Under the pieces are notes generated by a model. The model saw only the letters and a list, made by a program, of their open reading frames with translations, was not told the DNA's origin and did no database searches. 60,000 nt of DNA from Takakia lepidozioides. Lineage: Eukaryota > Streptophyta > Takakiopsida > Takakiales > Takakiaceae. The translations under genes were made by a program, and so were the position numbers. The stretch is from contig CM060734.1 of the NCBI GenBank assembly GCA_030704615.1, positions 41,744,042 to 41,804,041 on the forward strand, read 5' to 3'. This document shows positions 12,686 to 23,539 of the stretch, one piece after another. Position 1 is the first letter of the stretch; every line of letters begins with the position of its first letter.

Positions 12686-14480
12686 TTGTCTCCAGGTAAT
12701 CTAGTTCAGTTGGTTCTCGCCCATGAAGTATCTTTCTCTTATGACATCGACGGCTCTCACCAGTGTGTAACCCACCAATTCCCGACGGAGAGCGAGCATT
12801 GATATCTTGCAGGAGGTGAGTTGCAACCAAAAACTGGCCCATTTTTGTGCAAAGCCTAGCTACACAACCCACATCCATACAAGCACAGCTCAGGATCCTA
12901 GCATCTACACAGGCTAGCATGTATCCAAAAGACAAAGGGACCCACCTCTCCAGCTTTCTACCTCAAAGCGATGCCCAGTGAGGAACTGTGGAATACAGCT
13001 GGAGCGATAGCAGAAGAATGAATATGACAAACAGACATTGCCACGCAACTATATCCACCTCCACCTGCCTATCTCTTCTTTTCCTTCAACTCCTGATACA
13101 TTCCTGGAATCTTAACAGATATATCAACCATACAAATGGCGCCATCTGGAGTGGGTGTGGGTGTGTGGATTCCGCCAAGGTGGTCATCCTCTCCAATCAG
13201 CATGGCAGTTTGTGAGGTGGGAATGGTGAATGTCACAAGATGGCGGTTGCGGCGGTTGGGCTGTTCAGCTAGCTACCTACTTCTGTAATGGTTTTGTCCA
13301 AAAGAAAAGAACCATAGAAAAGAATAGAAAAGAATATTCCGTAGCAAATTCTAGGTTTTTTCATGGATGAAATCGTCCAAAACAAAATAAAAATTATGGA
13401 TGATTTCGCCAAATATGGATGATATGAATGGATGAGAGTATGGATGTGGATGATTCTGTCTTAATTTGAATGGATGAACAGAATATATGCCTAATGTTTG
13501 CAAAACTCTGTAGCCACTCGTGCTATTTTCCGAATTATTAAAAAAAAACTCTGCTGGGGTCAATTTCTGGTTTGTTTTTATTTTTATTTTTCACAGAACC
13601 TTAAAGCTCCAAAAAAAAAAAATTAGCTGATTTTTGTGCTGATGCCTAGTTAGCGGCAGTTTCCTTCTTATCTGTTTGCCTAATTTCGGAGCTCTGACTC
13701 TGATCGATACCCTCATGTGATCTAGAGTTTCTCAGTGGGCTTGGTGTTGCCCCAGCTTTTCTCCCACTTCCCTCCCCATGTTTGTTTGTTTTCGGGTTGT
13801 TCCCCATGCGTAAATGCCTTCACGCCCCGCGGAGGTTATTTTTTCCTCCTGTTCTTTTTATCCAAATTAATAAATTTGGGGCTGGTCCCTTTCTCTAAAA
13901 AAATAAAACAAATGCCAAAGAATTCAACTAGAATGGTGGGATTGCAGGGTCACTTGAGAACCCGTTATGTCCCTTCCTGTTCGTGTTGTCACAAATGGCA
14001 GTGACAATGTGTGTTTCTAGAATATCCCCTACCCACCTGACTTCAGGCACATGAATCGTGCATAGAGCTACCTACCTTATGCATTCCATGTGGAATGATT
14101 TGATAGAAATGCGATACTAAACCTGGCAGATTGCATAAGCAATCTGAAGCACATCACGTAAGCATAAATACTTAGTGAACTAACCATGAATGCAAGAAGG
14201 ATCAAGTGCAGGAAGACACCCCTATGATATACTAGATGTAGGTCGTGACTGATTGTTCGGAGCGGGCTGAATACTTAGAGTTCTCTAGCTCTTCTTCCCT
14301 TGAGTATCCACCAAGGATAGCTAAGGGATGTGTCGTGCGCATACGTATCGCTACACAACTACATCGTTGTCCAAACCACACCACACATATATGCACAATA
14401 AAGTAGTCTCCCACAATCGCCTCCCTAGTTGGTGATTAGGTCCCTCTAACTAGCAGGACTGGTATATGAAGTATCAGTAA
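12686..14480. other. Intergenic, TBL upstream region
   Basis: No gene is supported. Bases 13290-13660 are AT-rich with poly-A runs and an ATGGATGA motif cluster (listed separately). The rest is presumably TBL promoter and decayed repeat. Confidence 0.45.
13362..13476. repeat. ATGGATGA motif cluster
   Basis: ATGGATGA or close variants occur about seven times in 115 bases, in AT-rich DNA. It looks like a degenerate short tandem repeat; no function is evident. Confidence 0.55.
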
Positions 14481-14491
14481 CCATTCTCAGA

Positions 14492-15240
14492 ATGGAGGAT
14501 GTGGCGGAAGGATATTCGCTACTACTTGGCCGACCATGGTTAACACAAGCCCAATCGCACCACGATTGGAGAAGCCAGACTCTCACGATAAAAAATGGAT
14601 CAGAACAAGTCACTATCACCACGAAGCAACGAGGTGCGATTCCACGAGAGAAACGACCTTGCATAGTGGAAGAGTATGACTGGTCCAGTGGACTATCAGA
14701 TGAAGAAGAAGCCAGAGTATATGCAACACATCCACAGATAGAACCCATTGGTCAATTAGTGGTAAAAAATACCACAACAGTAGGATGTCACATGGTGAAC
14801 ACCCAATGAGAACCAAGTACTCCAATACCGGAAGAGTCTGAGAAAGAAGCTTATATGGACACACCTCAACGCCCTGCCCGTTTTTATCAAGAAAGAGAAG
14901 AGGACATTAACATCAGTGAAGTATCTGCCACGATTGCAACCATCTGACATGAGATTGCAGGATGGACAATAATGGAAGAAACACAATTGATTCAAGTGAA
15001 TCTGGAAACAGTGGAAGAACCACAGATAATACGAGTAAATGCAGGTCTTGAAGAATCATTTCTACAAGAGGCCACTACATTATTCACTAAATACATGTAT
15101 TGGCTTGGAACTACAAAGATTTGAAGGGCATACCTTCCAACATCTGTCATTGAGTACAATAGGGACAGTGATAGAGGACTTAGTACGGCTGTGGCTATTA
15201 CATCTTGTAGCTATCTGGAGTCTATAGATCAAGATGCCGG
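14492..15240 (+). mobile_element. Decayed Ty3/Gypsy polyprotein fragment
   Basis: The frame from 14492 contains LLLGRPWL, the segment after the retropepsin of Ty3/Gypsy polyproteins. Downstream, with shifts and stops, come RVNAGLEESFLQEA and a degenerate form of the ...DLKGIP... stretch that precedes reverse transcriptase. No LTRs are seen. The fragment ends just before the CACTA element at 15525, which may have inserted into older retroelement DNA. Confidence 0.7.
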
Positions 15241-15524
15241 GTACAAGAGTAGCCCCATCGTTAGTCGCCGTTTTACAATCTGTGAACTTGAGCCAGGATC
15301 TCGTGTGTTGATCTCCTAGTAGTTTGGTCTTGCATTTCTTGTTAGCCTTCTATGGTTGTATCCACTCTCATTATCCAATGCAATGTGGACATAACCAATC
15401 CCCATTAGGAACCATCTCAAGAGGTAGAGTCAAGCATTCCATATGCCAACCTCTAGAGCATCGATCACACACCAGCAGGGTGGCTGCCCCTCTAGCAAAC
15501 CCACACAACATGCACCTCAAACTT

Positions 15525-15840
15525 CACTACAAGAGATGAGCGTTTTTAGGACTACGGCTTTGGCGGAGTCATAAAAACTGCACTAGGTAGATGACTACAG
15601 AGCGGTAAAATGCATTGCAGTCATAGTTTTATGACTTTGTAGTAATGGATATCACTACATGACTCCGGAAAGTTAGGGAGCATTGGTCAAACATTGTTGA
15701 CCATGATGACAGGGATGGTTTATATGACTAGTGTGATATGTTTGACTACACGTGGACGACGTTTCATGGAATCTTATGACTCCATGACTGAAGATGGTTT
15801 CAGAGCTCTATTTATACGACTACATCACTACACGTGTCAT
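15525..15840. repeat. CACTA left terminal and subterminal repeats
   Basis: The terminal CACTACAAGAGATGAGCGTT is followed by about ten copies of ATGACT(A/C/T) or AGTCATA in both orientations. In this superfamily such subterminal arrays bind the element's own transposition proteins. Confidence 0.8.
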
Positions 15841-15969
15841 TTTGAAGGCACATATAATGCAAATAAGGTTGCCCATTAGGTTTAAAAAAGTTCAAAAGTT
15901 GCTAATAAGGTTGCCCATTAGGGTAATCGTGAACAGAAATGAGGATTGGGACTTGGCGTTTTTTTTGTC

Positions 15970-16060
15970 TCCTGCGCCACACCACATAGCCGAGGGATGG
16001 AACGTGATGATAGCAGGATATGCAGGGGCGTGGGATGGAGGCGTTGAGCAAATGATGCAC
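15970..16060 (+). pseudogene. PPR motif fragment
   Basis: A degenerate single repeat, reading roughly IAEGWNVMIAGYAGAWDGG then EQMMHEG. It corresponds to the ...MAERDVVSWNxMLAGYA...EQMMGEG unit seen intact elsewhere in the window. Confidence 0.6.
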
Positions 16061-16104
16061 GAAGGAGAAGAGGAGGAGGAGAGGAGACGAGGAGAAGCGA
16101 GCTC

Positions 16105-16935
16105 GCCGTTCTTGGGAGAGTCAGCTTGGTCTTAGCAGGCGTGTTTCAATCTTTGACTACTCAGGTACGCCGTAGTGGTTCGATCTCATAGACCAATCCA
16201 ACATTACTTGAGTACAGACACAAGCAGCACACACAAGAGGTCCTTTTAGGTTGATGGTCGGTCAAATCCTCCATGGGTCAGGACAGGTCAAGGACAATGT
16301 GGTAGGGCACCTTCTTCTTCAACCTATTTCAGCCTGTGTTGCCCTCTCATCAGACTCGGCCGCAAGATGCATATTGAATTATGTAAGTTAGGTCGTTGGG
16401 TAGATCTGTGGTGGTTTGGAGTGACTTTGGCAAGTTACTGCCAGTGTGGCAACAGGGAAGTATCCAAAAACATATAATAGAGGTGAGGAGAAGCTTTGGG
16501 GTGAACACTTTCCGACCCCAGTCAATGGTGGGACAATGGAGACAAAAAGGCGAATGCCTGTTGGACTACAGAGAGAAGCAGATGCATTTCAGATTGTGAT
16601 AAGTAGGGTTGGGGTGTTTTGGGGAAGAACTCCACACCAGTATGGTTGGGGTGTTTGCTGGTAGAATTCTAGGCTGTCAAAGGCATGGATAGCTGAAGGA
16701 GCAGGGATAGAGTGTGGGTCCAGATTCATCCAAGAGGGCTGGATTTCAAGCTCCACATTACCTATGATTCCCTGTGGAAGGATAGCTACAAGAAACCTAC
16801 ATGGGTAGATGGTCAACTGGAAGCGGCAGCAGCAGCGGCACAATTGATAAGGTTAGGCACTTCTACTGAAGGCACCTCCTTCAGCACATTTCACCCTGTT
16901 TTTCCCTCTTATCCGTTTTTTGCGAGCTGTCTTCT
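16105..16935. repeat. Dispersed repeat family, copy 1 (longest)
   Basis: Carries TTGGGAGAGTCAGCTTGGTC, CCTCCATGGGTCAGGACA, AATGGTGGGACAATGG and GGGTAGATGGTCAACTGGAA in that order. Parts recur at about 17975-18490, 19235-19935, 23540-24170, 25010-25280 and 26205-26580, nearly always abutting PPR fragments. It ends with a run of GCAGCAGCAGCGG-type triplets. Confidence 0.7.
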
Positions 16936-17198
16936 CTTATCTGTTTGTCTGCCCAGTCTTCAGTGAATGCGTCAATGCTTTGTGTTTTGGCTTCTTCCTC
17001 GCTTTTGTCACCCTCTCCCATGAATATCTCTGGTTGGCGCTCAAACCCTGTTGAGCTGTAGATGTTGTCCATGCCAATGCATTCTTCTTCACCAAATCCA
17101 TGTTTTTGCCCTAAATCATTGATGTATTGCCTGGATTTCTGCAGAATAGGCATCACATCCCCTATTTCGGCCTTCTTTGCACTTCCCCGTGTCAACAT
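16881..17198 (-). CDS. Uncharacterised open frame inside CACTA element
   Basis: 105 codons from an ATG at 17198, acidic and Lys/Glu-rich, with no recognised domain. It follows the 231-codon frame at 17242-17937 on the same strand after only 43 bases, so both may be exons or pieces of one captured or transposon-encoded gene. Confidence 0.3.
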   Translation of the reverse strand: MLTRGSAKKAEIGDVMPILQKSRQYINDLGQKHGFGEEECIGMDNIYSSTGFERQPEIFMGEGDKSEEEAKTQSIDAFTEDWADKQIREDSSQKTDKREKQGEMC

Positions 17199-17241
17199 GT
17201 TGATGTGGGGTGTTGTTGTAGTCTTATTGGAGTGTGATCAC

Positions 17242-17937
17242 TTATATGGTATATCTCGTCCAACTCATCCAGTGCCTCCACTCATTATGAGTGAACTGAC
17301 ATGATACTTGTGCTGTTGGTTGCATCATGTACTCCGTGCTTGGCAGTGGGTAAGCTTCTCCTCCTTCCACGTACTCATTGATCACTGCAAAATGTACTCC
17401 ATACATCTTCCCTTGAGGTCCTGCCCTTTTTTTTGCTTCTGTGATTGATTCAGCTTTGCTGAAAGTTTGCCGAGACCCATGTTGGGTTAGTGTGTGACGA
17501 CTGTGTCTCATGTTATTACAGATTTTGCAGAGTGTTCTTTGTTTGGGCCTTTTGATGCCTTGTCTGATGGACTCAGGTTTGTCAAAATCAACTTGTATCC
17601 ACTCTGCTTCCATGTTGTTGCTGTCAGCAACTTGTTCTTCTGCCAGCTGAACCCCGACAGGGCCTGGGTCTTCCCTTCTGCCCGCATCAGAGCATTTCCC
17701 AATGTCTGTAGTTGCTTCATCCTTCCTCAACTCCACCCTCTCTTTGGCAGGTTGCGCACCTTCACCACCTTTGTTGTTTTTTGATTTGCACATGGTATCT
17801 GCTGCTTGCGTATCCTCATTGTAGTATTGAATATGCCCTGTAGGCATTGGCCTTACAAAGCCATTGTGCTCACTCTGGGTTTGGGTCATAGAACTTGGTC
17901 TGACCGCTGTCTGTTGATGCATCAGATACACACCCAT
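17242..17937 (-). CDS. Uncharacterised 231-aa open frame inside CACTA element
   Basis: The longest open frame in the element. It is hydrophilic. The segment TLCKICNNMRHSRHTLTQH resembles a CCHC-type zinc knuckle (CxxC, then His) whose last Cys is lost. Such knuckles occur in plant MULE and some CACTA proteins, so a transposon-encoded origin is possible, but I cannot assign it. There is no PPR similarity, which sets it apart from the flanking debris. Confidence 0.4.
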   Translation of the reverse strand: MGVYLMHQQTAVRPSSMTQTQSEHNGFVRPMPTGHIQYYNEDTQAADTMCKSKNNKGGEGAQPAKERVELRKDEATTDIGKCSDAGRREDPGPVGVQLAEEQVADSNNMEAEWIQVDFDKPESIRQGIKRPKQRTLCKICNNMRHSRHTLTQHGSRQTFSKAESITEAKKRAGPQGKMYGVHFAVINEYVEGGEAYPLPSTEYMMQPTAQVSCQFTHNEWRHWMSWTRYTI

Positions 17938-17974
17938 GCTGTTGCTTCCATTCCATCCCTCTGGGTTCTCTTTC

Positions 17975-18490
17975 CAATCACAGAATCGGCCCTAAATTTC
18001 CATGTTGAATTCTGCAAGTTAGCTGGTTGAGTGAATCTAGTTTGCAGCGAGTTTGACATGATACTGCTAATGTGACAACATGAAAGTATGTAACAGAGAT
18101 GAGGAGAAGCTGTGGAATGGATACTTTTGTGACCCCAATTAACGGTGAGACAATCGAGGCAAAAAGGTGAATGTCTGTTAGATTACAGAGAGTAACGACG
18201 CAATTCAACATAGGAACTAGGATCATAAGCTGAGTTGGGTGTCTAGGCTGTTATTGTCAGCTGCTAGCAGCAAGGCAAGGATGAATGCATGATTTGTGCA
18301 GACGCATGGATAGCTGAAGAAGCAGGGATAGAGAGTGGGTACAGATTCTTCCAAGAGGGCCAGATTTCAAGCACAAAATTACCTATGATTCCCTGTGGAT
18401 CAATAGCCACAAGAAACCTGCATAGGTAGATGGTCAACTGAAGGCAGCAGCTGCAGCAGCACAGTTGATAAAACCAAGCACCTGAACCGT
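17975..18490. repeat. Dispersed repeat family, copy 2
   Basis: Shares AATTCTGCAAGTTAGCT, AACGGTGAGACAATCGAGGC, ACCTATGATTCCCTGTGGA and GTAGATGGTCAACTG with copy 1, in the same order and orientation. Confidence 0.7.
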
Positions 18491-18552
18491 GACCACAGCT
18501 TCTGGAAGCGGATGAAGAGAGGGAGTCCACAATGTCTCTTCTGGCACTTATG

Positions 18553-19235
18553 GGCATGTGAAGATGCTTTGTGAGGCAGGCAGACTGACAGAGGCTCTAC
18601 AAACTTTAAACCAAGGAGGCATTTCAGCAGATTCAGATACGTATCTCTGTCTCTTGCATAAGTGCATCAAGGTGAAAGGCCTGGAAGCTGAAAAGTAGGT
18701 GCAAACTCACATTATCCAAAGTGGATTCATGCCAAATGTTTTTCTCCTCAACACCCTTGTCAACATGTATGTTAAGTGCGGGAGCATCATGGATGCTCAC
18801 CAAGTGTTCAACAGAATGCCTCAATGATCTTTGATACGTGGAATATAATGTTGGCAGGATTTACCAAGCATGGGTGTGGTAGGAATGCTTTGGAGACCTA
18901 TGAGCAAATGTTGCGCGAAGGGGTGAAGCCCAACCACATCACGTTTGTTTGTGTTTGCAATGCGTGTGCAAGCCTGGGACTTCTGGAAAAGGGGAAAGAG
19001 GTCCATGGTGACATCATCAAAGCTGGAATTGTACCAGATGTCATTCTGAACACTGCCCTGGTGGACATGTATGCAAAATGTGGGTGCATTAAGGATGCGA
19101 AGGGAGTTTTCAACACTATGGCTGAACGAAATGTGGTGTCATGGAATGCGATGCTTGTAGGGTATGCAGAGCAGGGACATGGTATGGAGACCTATGATCA
19201 AATGATGGGGGAAGGGGGCACCTTCTTCAATAGCT
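18553..19235 (+). pseudogene. PPR protein pseudogene
   Basis: First part (frame 1): ...MLCEAGRLTEALQTLNQGG, DTYLCLLHKCIKVKGLEAEK, then a TAG where Gln is expected, then NTLVNMYVKCGSIMDAHQVF. A frame change near 18820 leads into a second open part (to 19235) with TWNIMLAGFTKHGCG, GVKPNHITFVCVCNACASLG, NTALVDMYAKCGCIKDAKGV and VVSWNAMLVGYAEQGHG. These are PLS-type PPR repeats of about 35 aa, in proteins that bind organellar RNA. One stop plus one frameshift and an abrupt join to the dispersed repeat at 19235 make it non-functional. It lies wholly inside the CACTA element. Confidence 0.8.
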
Positions 19236-19935
19236 CACAGCGGGTAGATGGTCAACTGGAAACAGCAGCGACAACAGCACAATTCATAAAACAAGGCGCT
19301 GCTAATGAAGGTACATTCTTCAACATATTTCACCTTGTTTTCCCCTGCTATCAGAGTCGTCCCTAATTTTTAATGTTGAATTCTGCAAGTTAGCTCGTTG
19401 GTGGATCTATGGTAGTTTTGGAGTGATTTTGATATGTTACTGCCAATGTGGTCGACAGGAAAGTATCAATAAATAGATAACAGAGACTCGAGGAGAAGCT
19501 CTAGGATGAATACGTTCCCGACCTCAGTCAATGGTGGAATAATCGAGGCAAAAGGTGAATGCCTGTTGGAAGCAGACGCAAGTCAGTATAGGAACTAGTG
19601 TGATAAGTAGGGTTGGGGTGTTTGCTCAAGCAATTCTAGGCTGTCATTGTCAGCTGCTAGCAGCAAGGCGAGGATGTATGCATGATTTTGTGCAGGGGCA
19701 TGGATAGCTGAAGGAGCAGGGATAGATGTGTGGGTCCAGATTCATCCAAGAGGCCGGATTTCAAGCTCCATATTACCTATGATTCCCTGTGGAAGGATAG
19801 GTACAAGAAACCTGCATGGGTAGATGGTCAACTGGAAGCCGCAGCAGCAGCGGCACAATTGATTAAATCAGGCACTGTTAACCAATGCACCTTCTTCAAC
19901 ACATTTCACCCTGTTTTTCCCTCTTATCAAATCGG
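19235..19935. repeat. Dispersed repeat family, copy 3
   Basis: Begins inside the PPR frame with GGTAGATGGTCAACTGGAAA, then repeats the copy 1 order: GAATTCTGCAAGTTAGCTCG, CAATGGTGGAATAATCGAGG, ACCTATGATTCCCTGTGGAA and the GCAGCAGCAGCGG triplet run. Confidence 0.7.
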
Positions 19936-20559
19936 CCGTAAGTATTGCACTGTTTAACAGGGTCCTTGATTCTAGTAGCACCAGAACAAACTAGTATTAC
20001 AACAATTCAGCCCATGTGTGGGCTTGCTTATTTTTTGCTTACTGGACCTTTTCAGGCATGGATTTTTGGACCTTGTGGCCTTTGAGGTGTCCATTGGGAC
20101 ATTGGTCTCATTTGGATTTTTGTAATATAATTTACACGGCGTGTATTCCCCTGTACTTGTCTATTTTGAATGTCCTTGTGGTTGCTAGTATGCAAGAGGG
20201 GTCCATTCTGTTTTTATATCAGAATTTCACCATGTAATGAAGAATTTAAATCATTTAATATATTTTTATTTTGTATAACATTATTAAATTAAACAATAAT
20301 ACCATTTAAAATTTTCCAATCTGCTATCCCCTGTTTTCAAAACTAAAATATAAATTTAAGAATTTTAAATTTCAAATATAACTATTAAATTTTTTTTAGA
20401 GACATTCTTGATGACACGTGGCATAAACCCTGCCATATATGCTAGTCATATATTATGTCTAAGTGCCACATGTCACATCTGAAGTGCAACAGGTGTCGTG
20501 ACGTGTCGCTTGCGCAGTGGTGCACGTGTTCCTCTAAAGCCTCTCTATGTAGGCAACGC

Positions 20560-20803
20560 TCATCAGACAATGTAGTCATATAGTTAGTCGTATGTAAGTC
20601 ATAGAGTTGTAACTACATCACTCTCTTATGCATGACTCCAGGTGCCACGGACGCAGTCATGGCTATGACTTGCAAAATGCAGTCATAAAGACTAGTCGCT
20701 ATGACAGGGTTTTTTTCACTACCGAGTGATGTAGTCATGAACGCATATAGGACTGAAAAAATAGTCATATGTGCAGTCATAAAAACGCTCATCTGTTGTA
20801 GTG
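20560..20803. repeat. CACTA right subterminal and terminal repeats
   Basis: Mirror of the left end: AGTCATA/TATGACT motifs about every 20-25 bases, ending TTTTTATGACTGCACATATG when read inward on the minus strand, then the terminal GTTGTAGTG. Confidence 0.8.
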
Positions 20804-20984
20804 CTTGTAGGTACCACTATCAGGTTTGGGTCAATCTTGCCATCGACATTCGGAAGGTAACATGGTGTGCAATTACGCACATGGTCCTTCTAAGTCATGC
20901 CATCCCGACCCTCTAAGATCAGGATGCCCGAAGGCACACTAGAGGAAAAACACGGAATAACCACTGACCCTTTAATCACTACTG

Positions 20985-22010
20985 TCTTTTTCCACTCTAT
21001 AAACCACTAGTAACCACTTGCCACTGGTTAATCCCAATGAAATGCCACGGTGACATCACAGACAGTGGTTGAAAGTGGTTTCAACCAGTGTTGGACTGGT
21101 ATCAAGCTTTTTACATACCAGTCTGGTCCTAGTACCAGGCGTATCACATAACTTTCATACCAGTCTGGTATGTATAATGATGGATGTATTTTTTTCCAGA
21201 TACTGGTATGAGTATGAGTATCATGACCACAATACTAGCTGGTATGAGATATCAACTCTGGTATCACTCCAAAGCCATCTTGAGTTACAAATTTATCAAG
21301 TGGCAAGTATCAAGTGAAAACAAATAAAATATACATAAGAAGTAAATATACATAAGTACAAATATATAGGCATATGTACACATAAATTAATTCAGTATAC
21401 ATACCAGAGTAAATGAGGAAGACGATGGGGGAGTACGGGTATTGTGGCTGGTATGAAAGAACTGATACCAGCCTAGTCTGATATCTGACCAAGTATTCTC
21501 CCAAATGATACTAGACTGGTCTGGTATCTAATACCAGTGCATACACCAGTATTATGTACTAGTCATTCACCTATATACCAGTCCAACACTGGTTTCAACC
21601 ACTCAATAATCCACGTGTAATAATTTGTTTTTATTTATTATTATTTATTTGGTAATATATTTTAATTAATAAATATAATATTCCAAGTGGACAAATACAG
21701 GGGTATATTGTGAGTGGTTATAGACACCTCAGTGATGGGAAGTGGTTGAAACCACTTTCTCCTCCACGTGTAATAATTCAAATTTTATTTATGATTTATG
21801 ATTTGGAAATATATTTTAATTAATAAATATAGTATTCCACGTGGACGGGGACAGTGCTTGAGTGGTTAAAGACACCTCATTGATTTGTACCACTTTGACA
21901 GTGGTGGAGAGTGGGTGGTGAAAGATACTGCACTAATTGGAACCACTATTTTAGTGGTTGTTTATGAGTGGTTGCCTACACAACAGTGATTGGTACCACT
22001 TTTTGGGTGA
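20985..22010. repeat. AGTGGTT-rich repeat, probable DNA-transposon end
   Basis: AGTGGTT or AACCACT occurs more than fifteen times in both orientations. An AT-rich unit with CCACGTGTAATAATT and ATATATTTTAATTAATAAAT is present twice (about 21605-21690 and 21765-21850). The dense short-motif pattern resembles a CACTA subterminal region and could belong to the transposase remnant just to its right. It is interrupted by the hAT element at 21086-21591. Confidence 0.55.
21086..21591. mobile_element. Non-autonomous hAT element (506 bp)
   Basis: Perfect terminal inverted repeats CAGTGTTGGACTGGTAT / ATACCAGTCCAACACTG lie at the two ends. The exact 8-bp direct repeat GTTTCAAC flanks it (21078-21085 and 21592-21599), as expected for hAT. 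Internal ACCAGTCTGGTAT-type palindromic motifs recur in both halves. There is no coding potential. It is nested in the AGTGGTT-rich repeat. Confidence 0.9.
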
Positions 22011-22139
22011 TACATGAAAAATTTTATGTGGTTTGTGCAACTGTGACAGACTTTGAAAAATAGACAAGTGGCCAGACCATTGTGGGATGATGTTTTTGAA
22101 CAAATGGTTCCAACAATAAACTTTATTCTGAATCTGAAA

Positions 22140-23015
22140 CATATTCGTCACTCTCTGAATCACTTTGCGCGGTTGGTTGCACAAATGCCGCTTGAATGGT
22201 AGCCAACATAGCCAGGTCTTCTTTATTTAGAGCCGTGGCACCATCCAATGACCTAGGTATTGGCTGATCTGATAAGGTAGACGTCGATTGGCACGCCACT
22301 CATCACCACATGCCTCTCTGTCTGCTGTGAACTGTGCCTTCTCTGTTGCATATTTTTTGTCACAAAATGGCAACAAGAATGACACATGTTAGCAATGAAG
22401 TATTGCATTACTTAGCAAAAAATACCTAGCATGAATGATACTTTGAAGACCACTGTTTCAAACCATTAGAAGAGTGAGCAGAATGACTTGTAAATGAACA
22501 TGCTCTTCCAACAAGTTATTCACTCAGACATTCCGTTACTATAGCATTGGTTATAATCAGGATGAACCACATTTGTGACTTTGTGGGTGGTTTGATTACA
22601 CTGGTGACAGTCAGAATTGAAATTGAACTTGATATGAATAAGGTGCAATGAAAAGACGTACTCATTGCACCCAAGGAGCCATGACATTGGTATTGTTCAG
22701 CACATACAAAATTTGTGTTGCATCTCTTCTAGCTCTAGTCATGTCCCGCTTTTTGCCGACACCTTCGAAGACCTCGTCTTCAACCCCTTCCTCCGCATTT
22801 GCATCCCAAGTCCGCCGTTGAGTTACATCAAATGATTGCATATACTTAGTCATGAACCCCATGGCCTCATCAAGAACATACCCTGCAGCCGTACTCCCTT
22901 CTGGCTTTGCGTAATTCCTAACGTATCCCTTAATATCTTTCATGTAATGCTCCATGGGATACATCCACCGTGAAGACACCGGATGAACAGTTTTGTTTAT
23001 ATCGATGGAATACAT
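22140..23015 (-). pseudogene. CACTA transposase remnant (TNP2-associated DUF4218-like)
   Basis: The frame from 23015 to 22662 contains VHPVSSRWMYPMEHYMK, IKGYVRNYAKPEGSTAAGY and VLDEAMGFMTKYM. This is the highly conserved DUF4218 block downstream of the TNP2 transposase core in plant CACTA elements. Further left, a discontinuous stretch (about 22330-22140) reads like its C-terminal region ending in an acidic tail. The catalytic core is not in the window, so this copy is not functional as seen. It lies outside the CACTA element at 15525-20803. Confidence 0.75.
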
Positions 23016-23089
23016 CTATGTGTGCTCACTTGTAACCACTAAAATGAAAAATAAAAAAATAAAAAAAATCAAAATGCAAAAGATTTAAA

Positions 23090-23305
23090 AAAAGCACATC
23101 GGCTGGTAAGTGCAGAATGTGTCGCCCTGGTGGTTCAGGGTTCAAACCCGCTGCATAATTCCATGTGTGGGATTGTTTGTGACGACGGTATGTCTGGGCG
23201 TTGATCCTCCTGTAGGTCTCATGGCCCATAAATGAAAGGGGGTTAATTTTTCCCCCTCCTCAAGGGCCTGAGGTTTCCTTTAAAATTTATTTACAAAAAA
23301 AAAAC
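23090..23305 (+). mobile_element. tRNA-derived SINE-like element
   Basis: A pol III A-box-like CGGCTGGTAAGTGC is followed about 45 bases later by the B-box-like GGTTCAAACCC. A non-tRNA body then ends in an A-rich tail (ACAAAAAAAAAAC near 23295-23307). Spacing and tail match plant tRNA-derived SINEs. Target-site duplications were not resolved. Confidence 0.6.
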
Positions 23306-23404
23306 AAAAAGTTGCTTATAGGGTTTGTAAAAAGGTTAAAAAACTTAAAAAGTTGCCCATCACGTATATACAATATATACATACTTTTGGGGGGAAATTT
23401 CAAA

Positions 23405-23480
23405 TGTGTGCATGTACCGTACTGGTAAGGGCTCTTCCTGCGTGTCGCGGGTTTAAACTCCTCGCGTTGTTTTTTTTCCC
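23405..23480 (+). mobile_element. Truncated SINE-like head
   Basis: Another A-box-like ACTGGTAAGGGC and B-box-like CGGGTTTAAACTCC at similar spacing, followed by a T run. It has the same head structure as 23090-23305 but no body. Confidence 0.45.
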
Positions 23481-23539
23481 TCATGCACTAAGCCCTACTA
23501 AGCCCCACTAAGCCCTATCGTTGCTGTGCACACTAAGTC

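Larger units (their letters stand above)
15525..20803. mobile_element. Non-autonomous CACTA (En/Spm) transposon carrying PPR debris
   Basis: The left end reads CACTACAAGAGATGAGCG and the right end is its near-perfect inverse (CGCTCATCTGTTGTAGTG). Both flanks carry the trinucleotide CTT (15522-15524 and 20804-20806), the 3-bp target duplication expected for CACTA. Both subterminal regions are packed with TATGACT/AGTCATA motifs. The 5,279-bp interior has no recognisable TNP2/TNPD transposase. It holds pentatricopeptide-repeat fragments, three copies of a dispersed repeat and two minus-strand open frames. It therefore looks like a Pack-CACTA type element moved in trans. The near-matching ends and exact TSD suggest a fairly recent insertion. 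Confidence 0.88.
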
